From: FCB group bacterium
GTDB taxonomy: Bacteria > Zixibacteria > MSB-5A5 > GN15 > JAAZOE01
Direction of reading: 5' to 3'
DNA length: 64,000 nucleotides
Assembly: GCA_024231695.1 (NCBI GenBank)
Contig: JAAEQF010000591.1
Location: 1 to 64,000 of the forward strand
This document shows, in pieces, positions 7,531-16,100 of this stretch. How positions within the stretch are numbered: the stretch's first letter is position 1; every line of letters starts with the position of its first letter. Below the pieces are notes generated by a model. That model worked only from the letters and a program-made list of their open reading frames with translations, had not been told where the DNA came from and ran no database searches. Made by a program: the position numbers and the translations under genes.

Positions 7531-7873
7531 TGTTTCCTCCAATCGTCAGCGCATCATCCACTTCCCCGGCAGGTAGGTTACCGACCTGGACGTTGACAAC
7601 CGGCGGGTCTGAACTACCGAAGACGGCATCCAGAACGGTTTTCAGGACTTTGGAAAGGCCGTCAAAAACGCCGACATTAAATTTCTGAGCGATTTTAAAA
7701 ACGCCTTTCGACTCGGAGACTGTGGCTTCACCGAACCCCCCGGTGACGGTTTTCTCTGTGATTCTTTCAATCACCGTCCCGTCTAACCCAAATTTGTCAG
7801 TGATTTTGACTGTGCCACCAGCACACCCGGTCATCATAATAACGCAAATTGCTATTGCGAAATACCTACTCAT
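7523..7873 (-). CDS. Small lipoprotein
   Basis: 116 residues. MSRYFAIAICVIMMTGCAGG is a lipoprotein signal peptide with a lipobox ending at Cys17, so the mature protein should be lipid-anchored in the cell envelope. The remainder has beta-type repeats (GTVIERITEKTVTGG). It lies downstream of the lysis genes and could act in lysis or superinfection exclusion; the sequence does not decide. It overlaps both neighbours. Confidence 0.75.
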   Translation of the reverse strand: MSRYFAIAICVIMMTGCAGGTVKITDKFGLDGTVIERITEKTVTGGFGEATVSESKGVFKIAQKFNVGVFDGLSKVLKTVLDAVFGSSDPPVVNVQVGNLPAGEVDDALTIGGNNE

Positions 7874-8210
7874 CGTCTTCTCCTATGAACTCCTTGGGGA
7901 GCCAACCGTTGTCCAGAAGCACATTCAGGATGCCGCAACTTAGCCCGTGGATGGCCGAAGTATCTTCTTCATCATCGAACATCCTATGCCCGGTCTGGTG
8001 GTCGATGGCGTGAAGTAGTTCATGAATGAACGTGGTCATCACAGCGTACCCCGGTATTTCTTCGCCACCGTCCATAATGTTGCCGACGTTAATTCTTCTC
8101 ATCGTGGATTGGCTCAACCCTAAAACATCCGTTCTTTCACGGAACGTGTAGGGGTACTCGACTTCCACCCAACCGCCACCAATCTTGACCCTTTTCGGCA
8201 ATTTAATCAT
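7866..8210 (-). CDS. Zincin-type metalloprotease-like protein
   Basis: 114 residues with HELLHAIDH at 63-71, an HExxH zinc site, preceded by a beta strand (YAVMTTFI) in the usual arrangement of small SprT/IrrE-like zincins. A third ligand is probably downstream, around EDTSAIHGLS. Substrate unknown. Its stop overlaps the lipoprotein start by 8 bases. Confidence 0.75.
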   Translation of the reverse strand: MIKLPKRVKIGGGWVEVEYPYTFRERTDVLGLSQSTMRRINVGNIMDGGEEIPGYAVMTTFIHELLHAIDHQTGHRMFDDEEDTSAIHGLSCGILNVLLDNGWLPKEFIGEDDE

Positions 8211-8437
8211 GAGTAAATGTCCTCCAGGTCTATGTGATTCTCTTCAAGTATTTCGCAAAACTTTTCCCTCAGTTCATCGAACCCTAAACCCCACCTGTTC
8301 TCATATTTTGTTTGGTCGCGCATCCAATTCTGGAAGTCCCATATACACCCGCATAGATTATCGGACGCATTGTCGCGCCGGAACTTCTCTGTATCGTCGG
8401 GGTCATTAAGGTCGTATTTTTTATAGACTATCGGCAC
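8207..8437 (-). CDS. Hypothetical small protein
   Basis: 76 residues opening MPIVYKKYDLNDPDDTEKF, acidic and helical, ending in an amphipathic EILEENHIDLEDIY stretch. Small phage proteins of this style are common and uncharacterised. The stop overlaps the zincin start (ATGA). Confidence 0.6.
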   Translation of the reverse strand: MPIVYKKYDLNDPDDTEKFRRDNASDNLCGCIWDFQNWMRDQTKYENRWGLGFDELREKFCEILEENHIDLEDIYS

Positions 8438-8645
8438 GTTTTTGTTTTCTTAGTTTGCGGTTCATGCTATCGCAACGGCTGCATTTGGAACGCACATTGT
8501 TCCCGTTAGCCGAAAAATCTGTCAAAAGTTTAAATTGACGGCATTGTGTGCAATACCTCTCCCTTGGTTTTTCTTCCGGTAGCGGTATTAGAATTTCAGG
8601 GGTACAACCTTTTGGCTTTCCGCACGATAGATAATGGGTTTCCAA
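8421..8645 (-). CDS. Zinc-finger protein, TTG start
   Basis: 74 residues. TTG 8645 is taken as start because GGAGA lies about 8 bases upstream and no ATG precedes the conserved part. CTQCRQFKLLTDFSANG followed by CSRCDS is a treble-clef-like zinc motif, and the tail is basic (RKLRKQKRADS). It may be a DNA-binding or HNH-related remnant. It overlaps the end of the phosphoesterase gene. Confidence 0.6.
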   Translation of the reverse strand: METHYLSCGKPKGCTPEILIPLPEEKPRERYCTQCRQFKLLTDFSANGNNVRSKCSRCDSMNRKLRKQKRADSL

Positions 8646-9376
8646 AAGTATTCTCCATTTTCGTAAATATCAAAATAGACTAACCCCCAATGGATAGTTC
8701 CGCTGCATTGTCTCGCACCAAACTTTGAACCTTGACCCTGTAACGCAGGGGTGGTCATAGCCAACCACGAACCAGGCTCACCACAATAAAAAGCGTAATG
8801 GACATGACTGCGGATTATAATGTCGGATTTGGGTTGTTCTTCATGTTCTGCCCAGATATAATTCCACAACCGTTCCTTGGCAATCGGAGTGGCTTTCCCG
8901 TGGGGTATGGTTGTGTTGCCGACCTTGTGCTTAACGTCGAAAATAACCCCATTGACATTTATCCATTCGTGGTCGCCAATCTTATCGGCTTTTACACCCT
9001 CCCGAATAAAATCTTCGTAGTCGTCATTTGTGCCCGTATGGTAAGGAGTCCCACGAGTAAGCACGATATGCCTTGCTTCCCAAATATTGATGCACTCGAC
9101 AGCCATTTCGACCTGTGCATGTCGAGAAGACGTAATCAATTCTGTGCCGCCAGAGCGTTCGCCCCTGCCGTCTATACAATCCCCGTTTACAATTAACACA
9201 TCTGGTTTTTGTTCGGCTTTGATGCGGTCGGCTAATTTGACATATTCTGCCCAGAGTTCGACTTGAGTGCGGTAGAATTTGTTCCCAAGAGTTTGGGTAG
9301 CGAACTTAGAAGGTGTGAGTCCTACGCGGTGTCCGCAATGGAAATCGGCTATAACGACTACTCGTTTTTTCTTCAC
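8588..9376 (-). CDS. Calcineurin-like metallophosphoesterase
   Basis: 262 residues with the metal-binding motifs in order: DFHCGH at 11-16 (DxH), NGDCIDG near 63-69 (GDxxD), RGTPYHTG in place of the usual GNHD, and RSHVHY near 189-194 (GHxH). The fold cleaves phosphodiester or phosphomonoester bonds. In phages such enzymes act on nucleotides, DNA ends or signalling nucleotides, and the sequence alone does not tell which. The third motif deviates (GTPYH). Confidence 0.85.
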   Translation of the reverse strand: MKKKRVVVIADFHCGHRVGLTPSKFATQTLGNKFYRTQVELWAEYVKLADRIKAEQKPDVLIVNGDCIDGRGERSGGTELITSSRHAQVEMAVECINIWEARHIVLTRGTPYHTGTNDDYEDFIREGVKADKIGDHEWINVNGVIFDVKHKVGNTTIPHGKATPIAKERLWNYIWAEHEEQPKSDIIIRSHVHYAFYCGEPGSWLAMTTPALQGQGSKFGARQCSGTIHWGLVYFDIYENGEYFWKPIIYRAESQKVVPLKF

Positions 9377-9392
9377 ACACTCTCCAATGCTG

Positions 9393-9884
9393 CTATGGTG
9401 AAAGGTATCTCGCTATTTTTCCACATTTCCGGCACTCGAAATTTCCAGTTTCGTCGCACAAATCCACCCAATCGTGGTCGCATTTTTCCATTGCGTTAAG
9501 TAGGTTCTTGGTAGTCGGCAGGTCGTCCCTTCCCCACCCAGGACGTTCTTCGGGGGTCTTTTTTCCCTGTTTGATATGTTCCTGCCCGTATTTATGCCCC
9601 GGTACAATGCTAATTTGTTCCGCAGCGTCCAAAACCAACTTGCGCTTTACGACCCGCTTGAGAATCAAATACCCAAGCAAGTCTTTCTCAGTATCGTCAC
9701 CGGGGTATTCTTGACCGTGCATCAACCGGCTCAACTTGTCATCAATCCTATTATTGATTTGGTCGATTGCACTACATTTTGAAAAGATGTTTACCGGATG
9801 GATAGCAGAGTTACCATACGCTTTGTTTTTTTCGATTAGCCAATCAGCGAGTTCGTCGCACGAATCCCGAATAGCCTTCTCCAT
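9393..9884 (-). CDS. DUF1599/MazG-like protein with zinc-ribbon tail
   Basis: 163 residues from ATG 9884 (AAAAGGGGG upstream); an ATG at 9905 is possible. The segment KNKAYGNSAIHPVNIF and DDKLSRLMHGQEYPGDDTEKDLLGYLIL resembles the all-alpha nucleotide-associated domain DUF1599 (MazG/dUTPase-like group). The C-terminus adds CDHDWVDL...CRKCGKIA, a zinc ribbon. The likely role is nucleotide metabolism or binding (inference). Confidence 0.7.
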   Translation of the reverse strand: MEKAIRDSCDELADWLIEKNKAYGNSAIHPVNIFSKCSAIDQINNRIDDKLSRLMHGQEYPGDDTEKDLLGYLILKRVVKRKLVLDAAEQISIVPGHKYGQEHIKQGKKTPEERPGWGRDDLPTTKNLLNAMEKCDHDWVDLCDETGNFECRKCGKIARYLSP

Positions 9885-9956
9885 CGCGCCCCCTTTTAAA
9901 TCCATAGGCTATCATCCCAGCCGGTAAACCAAATTACAACGTAAAATCAAAACCGT

Positions 9957-10145
9957 TCACCGTATTGGTGCCGACCTTCTGCGGTCCAACCATTCATCGA
10001 CTTCCTCCGGTGTTTCAATTCCGTAAAGCCGGTCTTGTTCATCGGGGGCGTCAAACTCGGGAGCAGGCTTGTCCAGGAACCGGAGGATTAAATCGAGAAA
10101 GCAGGCGAGATAAAAACTGATTATTTTAATCAGTCTTTTCATCAT
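9957..10145 (-). CDS. Small membrane protein of the lysis region
   Basis: 62 residues. After a basic N-terminus comes one hydrophobic helix (LIKIISFYLACFLDLILRFL), then an acidic soluble tail (DAPDEQDRLYGIETPEEVDEW). The start overlaps the stop of the holin candidate (ATGA). Candidate holin partner or spanin-like protein; no family match. Confidence 0.55.
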   Translation of the reverse strand: MMKRLIKIISFYLACFLDLILRFLDKPAPEFDAPDEQDRLYGIETPEEVDEWLDRRRSAPIR

Positions 10146-10318
10146 TTTCCGTTTCGTTTCGTTAACGCTTCTGCCATACCGGAAATCAAGTCGGCGATTT
10201 TATTATCCCATTCAAAAGGCGTAATTTCGGCAAGACGCTTGATGAATAAAACCACCAGCCCGATAGTGAGCAAGTTGTTTGCTACAAACGCTGTGATGTG
10301 ACTGTCAATCGAAATCAT
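10142..10318 (-). CDS. Holin candidate
   Basis: 58 residues with one strong transmembrane segment (ITAFVANNLLTIGLVVLFIKRL) followed by a soluble part, TPFEWDNKIADLISG. Small phage holins often have this form. It lies two genes downstream of the endolysin, and its start overlaps the gene before it. It would permeabilise the inner membrane at the end of infection (inference). Confidence 0.6.
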   Translation of the reverse strand: MISIDSHITAFVANNLLTIGLVVLFIKRLAEITPFEWDNKIADLISGMAEALTKRNGK

Positions 10319-10635
10319 GTGTTTTCCTTTTCCGAGTTGTCCGGTTTTTCCGGTGGACTGAAAACGTCCACGCTATGGTACTCTGGAAGCGGGTCGGACT
10401 TCATTCCTTCAGGCTTAATTATCAGCACCGGGTCGTGTTCTCTGGGCATGTTGGCCGGGTCCGGATACTCCCGCGCCCGACCGTGGGCGATTGCAATTTC
10501 GTCTATGCTGCTGACATCCCTGCCGTTTCTGATTTCTTCCGCGACAGCATCCACTATTAGCCAAATTACCGTTTCGGGAACTCTGAGACTGCCCCATCGT
10601 TGCTCCTTTCGCCGGACTCGTATGGTGGGAATCAT
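10315..10635 (-). CDS. Hypothetical protein in the lysis cassette
   Basis: 106 residues behind GAGGGGA. It starts MIPTIRVRRKEQRWGSLRVP and has a proline-rich acidic C-terminus (FSPPEKPDNSEKENT). No membrane segment. It sits between endolysin and holin candidates. Function not recognised. Confidence 0.6.
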   Translation of the reverse strand: MIPTIRVRRKEQRWGSLRVPETVIWLIVDAVAEEIRNGRDVSSIDEIAIAHGRAREYPDPANMPREHDPVLIIKPEGMKSDPLPEYHSVDVFSPPEKPDNSEKENT

Positions 10636-10644
10636 GGCGTCCCC

Positions 10645-11106
10645 TCATATTTCTCTATAGAATCGGTGCCTTCCTATTTCGTACAGATAGACCATATTGT
10701 TTGCTGACGCCCAGTATGGCGTAACGGATTTGGCATGATAATGGGTCGCGCCGAAAGAATGTTCTTTCTTGGTCGGGTCCAAAATCAAGCCGTCGAGGAT
10801 AAGGCGTGCGACGGTTCTCAGCCGGGTTTGCAGCCGGAAGTCCCTGTCCAGTTTGGGGCGTCCGAAAGTCTTCAGGTACGGGTAGTTAGGGTCGAAAGAA
10901 TTAAAGCATGAGAACTGCTTTTCTTCTATCAAGACGTTGTGCAGGGTGTACCCGTACCGCTTCGGCTGGTCCCGGCGGTTAATCGGCACGCACATGCAAG
11001 CAACCTGGCCTTCCAGCGGTTCCCCCCGCGCTTCCCCCCAGCCCATCCGGGTGAGTATTTCCGGTTCGGACAGGCTGAGAAAAAACTGTCTATCGACAGG
11101 GTTCAC
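10645..11106 (-). CDS. Endolysin, SleB-type cell-wall hydrolase
   Basis: 153 residues. RMGWGEARGEPLEGQVACMCVPINR followed by FSCFNSFD and the later FGATHYHA is the signature of the Hydrolase_2 (SleB) family of peptidoglycan hydrolases; Glu in GEARGE is the expected catalytic acid. No signal peptide is seen, so release needs a holin. The start is GTG 11106, overlapping the stop of the XhlA-like gene as GTGA, which implies translational coupling. Confidence 0.9.
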   Translation of the reverse strand: MNPVDRQFFLSLSEPEILTRMGWGEARGEPLEGQVACMCVPINRRDQPKRYGYTLHNVLIEEKQFSCFNSFDPNYPYLKTFGRPKLDRDFRLQTRLRTVARLILDGLILDPTKKEHSFGATHYHAKSVTPYWASANNMVYLYEIGRHRFYREI

Positions 11107-11327
11107 AGAGATTTAACACCGACAGCGAGTAGCAAAATAACGACAGCGAATAGAAACTTCCACGCCCGCTTCACGCTCTGTTCCGTGAGACTCATCCGGG
11201 TTTTTAGGCCATCTTTTCCGTTCCCGTTCAGTGCTTCCAGAATTTTCGTTTGGTCTATCGCCATTCGTTCCATGTTGCTAGCCATTTTGCCCAAGTCAAC
11301 TTCGTGTAGGCAAGAATGTTCGCTCAT
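11103..11327 (-). CDS. XhlA-like holin/antiholin protein
   Basis: 74 residues from ATG 11327. A soluble coiled N-terminus (MASNMERMAIDQTKILEAL, then NGNGKDGLKTRM) precedes a C-terminal transmembrane helix (WKFLFAVVILLLAVGV). This layout is typical of haemolysin XhlA-type lysis proteins. It overlaps the gene before (ATGA) and the endolysin after (GTGA), so the three are co-translated. Confidence 0.75.
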   Translation of the reverse strand: MSEHSCLHEVDLGKMASNMERMAIDQTKILEALNGNGKDGLKTRMSLTEQSVKRAWKFLFAVVILLLAVGVKSL

Positions 11328-11623
11328 TCTGCCCCCGTAATGGGCACATCGTCGGTAGTCAATAAATTTTGGTCTTGCCACGTTTTAAGGTTCGTATCAT
11401 TTTCAAATTGCAAGACAATTTGTTTCATCTGCCGTCTGACATGGTAGGCAACCCATTCAGCTTTGGTCATTCCCGCAGCAACGCGCCCGTGGTATGTCCC
11501 GTCGAAAGCATTTGCTGTCCGCTGTACCCATGCATCGGGGATTTTTATTCGCAGGATATAATCGGCACCAAAGGCGGGAACCGCAAATGATAGAATCGCC
11601 AAGGTTAAGACTATTTTTTTCAT
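11324..11623 (-). CDS. Secreted hypothetical protein
   Basis: 99 residues from ATG 11623 behind TAGGAGGC; a longer reading to 11791 has no ribosome site. It starts MKKIVLTLAILSFAVPAFGA, a clear Sec signal peptide cleaved after AFGA. The mature part is about 80 residues with a Trp/Arg-rich middle. Its location between virion and lysis genes suggests an envelope role. Confidence 0.7.
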   Translation of the reverse strand: MKKIVLTLAILSFAVPAFGADYILRIKIPDAWVQRTANAFDGTYHGRVAAGMTKAEWVAYHVRRQMKQIVLQFENDTNLKTWQDQNLLTTDDVPITGAE

Positions 11624-11633
11624 GATATGCCTC

Positions 11634-12710
11634 CTATAAATCTTGTCTCGGAACAACCACCACCCATGTACTGCCCGTCCATACCAAAGTGGCAGATTCG
11701 CCCACAGTGTCGAACACAATCGCGGGGCAGTTGGTGCAAGTCGTATCGGTTGAGGTGTCAATGGTGCAGTTGTCTGGACCCGCAGCATCAATGTCCGCTG
11801 CCGCTACAAGTATAACCATCTGCCCGATTGTGGTCCCGTCCTGCAAGTCAATGTCTTCCCCGGTCCCATCGTTGTCCCCGTCCAGCAAAATAACAGTGCC
11901 GGTCAACGGGGTCGTGATGTCTCCGTCTGCCGTGAAGGCATAGGTCATGGTGTCGGCACTAAGCCGCCCCGGCAAAGCGGTCATATTGGCCGACTGAATC
12001 TGCCCGCCCCGGAAAATATAGAAGTCCATATCGGAGACACTACCGGTAAGCGCCCGATCCAATACCAGATTATCGTCGTCGGTGACGGTGCGGATTTCGT
12101 ACAGGCCATAATCGGCAGTCGTGGTGCCCGACCAAAAAAGTACAATGTCGTTCGCCGCAGCAGTTGTGAGAAAATTATCGCCCGTTTTTGTTACAGTCGT
12201 GGTGCCGTTGGTCGTGGCGTCGGTTACGGAGTCCTGTTCGGTGGAACCGGTGAGGGTGTAGATTACGGAATTGGCTTCGATAATGCGCTCGGCCTCGACC
12301 CCTCCTGCGGTTGCAGCCAACTGGTCGGCAGCGGGAGAATAGTCCCCCGTGTTCGCTTCTGATGCGTAGGTATAAACTGGATTCGACGCATCGCCTGCGC
12401 TTGTGCGAATCCGGAAACCATAGGATGTGTCCGACTGGAATTTTAGCGCCTCAAACTGGAATCGATCCGCCCCGGCGATGTATAAATAGACAACATCGTC
12501 ACTGTACTCCTTCCAGTAGGTGTCCGAGTCCGCGTCCAGAATCAGCTTGCCGCCGTCGAGGTCGAGGTCGTCACCGGGGAAACCGAATGTGATGATGCCA
12601 TTCGCTCTAGTCCAAAACTGTTTCCACGCCCCCCCGCTTGCCCAACCCACACAGAACAGCATGGTCACAGACAGTAGGAGCGCAACCAAGTATTGTTTTC
12701 GTGCTTTCAT
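11634..12710 (-). CDS. Signal-peptide-bearing beta-rich protein (fibre-like)
   Basis: 358 residues. An N-terminal signal peptide (YLVALLLSVTMLFCVGWASG) is followed by a Thr/Asp/Gly-rich beta region with many TTVTKTG and DGDNDGTGED patches like phage appendage proteins, and a short Cys-containing part CTNCPAIVF. A virion tip protein should not need export, so it may be secreted or membrane-anchored instead. It directly follows the 128-residue virion-like protein. Exact role unknown. Confidence 0.65.
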   Translation of the reverse strand: MKARKQYLVALLLSVTMLFCVGWASGGAWKQFWTRANGIITFGFPGDDLDLDGGKLILDADSDTYWKEYSDDVVYLYIAGADRFQFEALKFQSDTSYGFRIRTSAGDASNPVYTYASEANTGDYSPAADQLAATAGGVEAERIIEANSVIYTLTGSTEQDSVTDATTNGTTTVTKTGDNFLTTAAANDIVLFWSGTTTADYGLYEIRTVTDDDNLVLDRALTGSVSDMDFYIFRGGQIQSANMTALPGRLSADTMTYAFTADGDITTPLTGTVILLDGDNDGTGEDIDLQDGTTIGQMVILVAAADIDAAGPDNCTIDTSTDTTCTNCPAIVFDTVGESATLVWTGSTWVVVVPRQDL

Positions 12711-13097
12711 TTATTTGACTCCCAGATGCACCGTGGTTACGATTGCGTCAGTCGCCCGGTTGATAGCGCGAATCTTAATCCATTGAGTTGTTTCGGGCGA
12801 AAACGAAAAATACGACATCCCGTCCGTACCCGGCCCACCCGTCACATAGTGGCCCGTAGCGATGGTCCCGCCGCCCGTTGGCACCATAAAATTAGTGTTG
12901 TCAAGAGACACTAAATACTGGTAGTCCACATACCCCGTGGTAGCCGCTGCCGTTGCGCCCATTGTGGCTGTAACCTGAAGGGCAAAGTACCCTTCAGCGT
13001 TCTGGATTGGAACGCCCTTACCGGTCGGATAGGTTTGAGTGGCACCAGCCGATACAGACACAGCCGGGAAGATTTTCCAAGAACCAACGTTACTCAT
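12711..13097 (-). CDS. Probable virion or appendage protein
   Basis: 128 residues, Gly/Thr/Ala-rich beta composition (GYVDYQYLVSLDNTNFMVPTG, then WIKIRAINRATDAIVTTVHLG), with a GGAG ribosome site. It is sandwiched between the giant internal protein and a fibre-like protein. A head or tail decoration role is likely, but not proven. Confidence 0.6.
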   Translation of the reverse strand: MSNVGSWKIFPAVSVSAGATQTYPTGKGVPIQNAEGYFALQVTATMGATAAATTGYVDYQYLVSLDNTNFMVPTGGGTIATGHYVTGGPGTDGMSYFSFSPETTQWIKIRAINRATDAIVTTVHLGVK

Positions 13098-13100
13098 GAT

Positions 13101-16100
13101 TTACTCCGTTTTGGATTGTTTATATCGGCTCACCGCTCGCTGGGCGAGTTTGTTCTTTTGTCGTTGGATAGCGTCTATCAAATCGCGTTTTTCTTCCGGG
13201 GGTTTATCGCCGGTCCAGATTGCTCTTGCTCGTTTGTTCAACCCTGTCAGCCGTTTTCGCACCCTGCCGAAATACTTTCTAAACCTAAGCAAGTCGCCTT
13301 TTTTGTCGTAGATGTCCTTGATATCTTCCGGGGACATTGCTTGCTTTAATGCACGTTGGAACCCATCTGCTTCCTGTGCGTATTCGTAAAACATTGTCTG
13401 GAACTTGGTGTATTTAGCCGGGTCGCGGGGGAAAAACCTACGGATTACGGGTGTGTCTCTCCACGTTGTCGGGGGTTCAGGATAATCCCCCGCGAATTTC
13501 ATTGCTTTATCGGTTCCCCACAAGGTCAGCATACCAATAGAAGAAAAGTACCCGCGAATAACGTGTTCGGCTTTCTTGGGCGAAATGCCAAGTTTTCCCG
13601 CCAAACGAGTAGTGGCAGAGTCCCACGGGTCGTACTGTAGTTCGGTCGGTAAGCCTTGTAGCCGGGTTCCCACAATCTGACGCCCGGTGAACATATTCTT
13701 GTTCGTGTACGCTTCGTACAAAGGCTTCATGAGTTGGGGCATGGGATTGAAAGCGAACGTTTCAGATACAACTTGCAGGGTCGTGTCCCAAATATGCTTT
13801 GCTTCGTCGTTTCCCTTGGTGACATTGGCAATCGCTTCAGGAAGGGTGGAAGCAAGCGCACCGATTTCAAACGGTTTGGGGACTCTATAATGCTGGTCCC
13901 CAATCCAGAAGTGATAGTATGCCCAGCGGTCCCAATTCTCCAGTTCCTTGTACCTATCGTCATCTGAAAACATAGCCCACAAGGCAAGTGATGCACCCAT
14001 TAGGTAGGCAGTTTTAAGCCCGACAGACTTCGGGTCTTCCTTTGTCGCTCGACCCAAACGGTAAAGCCCCTGCATACGGGCGTTCGTAAAAGGAACTGTT
14101 GCGGTGATAAACTGTACCACACCCGAAGTGCCTTTCATTTGGAAATCGAGCAAGTCCCGTGCTTCAAACGCTGCGTCACCATGCCCCACGCCTTCCTTGA
14201 GTCTCTTGCTGTACAACCCCACACGAGCGGCATTTTCTGACGCTTCCCCGATACGTTCCCAGAACCTTAGAAGTTTTGCCGGGGAGTCCAAGATACGGTC
14301 CTTCGCACCCTTCCCTTCTTTCTTCATGATTTTCTTAATGTACTTTGCTGCCGATTCAGGGTTGTCGGCTGCAATATAGGAACCGGCGAAAGCATGACCG
14401 GACGCAAGGTAGTTAATGTATTCGGGGTCTTTCTTTAGAATCTTCCAGGCACCCGCGAAGGAATCCACGAACGGTTTGAACGATTTGGAAATAATAGCAA
14501 CGTGTAGAGTATCACGAATAAAGTTGGCAATCTTGAAAGCGGGTCCGAAGGTAGCGCCGTAGGTTAGCCATCTACGCGCACCCGTCATAGCCTTAATGAC
14601 CGGGTTGTTTAGGAACTCTGCGTTCTGTGCGAAGTGAGACATGGCAACGTACATTTCAGGGTCGTTCACTTTGAAAAACACAGGCTTGCCATTTTCTTGG
14701 AAAGACAGTACGGGTTCCCCGGTTTTCTTGGAAGCAAACGTGACTTTCCATTTACGCTTTATTTCCTTTCCATCTTTGTCGTAACGCTTCTTTTTGTAAG
14801 ACGCTTCGAACGGTACGGTCTTGAATATATAAACATCGTTCGGCTTTATTTTCTGTAAAACGGGGACTTCTGCCCCGTCTATTTTGGTCGTGATTTTCCT
14901 GCCCTGCTCAAACGCAACGGCACGGGCTTTGTTTCGCAAAGACTCGGAAATAAGGTGGGTCCAGTTTTTCAGCATATTCGTGAGCGGGTCGCCAATGTCT
15001 TTCTCGCTACCCTTGAGCTTGAATATCTGCGCGGACAGGTTTATCTTTCCACGGTTCGGACCCTTCAGGTATTCCTTCCGGGTAAGTTCGTCTTCAAAAA
15101 TACGGTAGAACGGGACGTACCAATCCTGTTCCCATTTTGCTCTTTCTGACGGGTCTATAAGCCCAGCGTCTTGAGCAACTTGCAGGATGTTTTTGTTCCA
15201 TTGCTGGAAGTCCTTGTTCATGTCTTCCCAAGTATCGTACTTGCTGTGCTGCGGACCGTCCTTCCCCGCGTCAAGACCTTCCTGAATTTGTTTGGGTTTG
15301 AGAGTCGCACGCCAACCCTTGTCGTCGTCGGCTTTCATTATCGCTTCAGCGCGTTTGGCCTGAACGTAATTAAAGAACACATCGGCGTCATCGCCCAAAG
15401 ACTTCACCCAATACATGAAACCCTTACGGTCTGCCATCTTGCCCATGATGTTTCGAGACTGCATCCAAGTGGGAGTGTCTTTATGCACAAGGGAATTATC
15501 CTGCCAAGCGATATACCCGTGTTCCATGAAGGCGTTCATGATACTCTGGATACCGCCCACTCCCCGGTGTAGTTGGTACGCAGCGGTGCCTAACGCTTTT
15601 ACCGGGTCGAAGCGGTCGAAAATCTGTGTGGCGCTTAGATTGGTTGCTATCCAATCCTTGGTCGCTGTTTTGAATTTTGTTAGCGTAGGACTTTTTTCAA
15701 AAAGGTTGTCCATCGCTGTCGCGTCGGCTGTGGTGGAGTACTGCGCCCCGGCCTTAGATGATTTTTCTTCTCCCACATAAACCGGTAGGGATGTTTTCTT
15801 AGCATGTAAATATTTTGGCAAGTCCTCAAGTTCCTTGACCATTCCTTCCATGCCACCCGTCATGTGGAAATCGTAAAGTTCCATCTCTGACCAACCGTTC
15901 TCAATCTCCTCGTGAAAATCTTCCTTAGATATTTCTACTCCGTATTTCTTGAATAAATAGTCAAGTTGTTCTTTCACAAACATTTTTGAAGCTTGGTCAG
16001 CAAAATCGTGGATGCTGTTTTTATCCATTACAGATTTTATGTCTGCTTCTGTGGCAGGAACACCGTGGAAATAATCCCCCGAAAGGCTACGAAGGTTATT

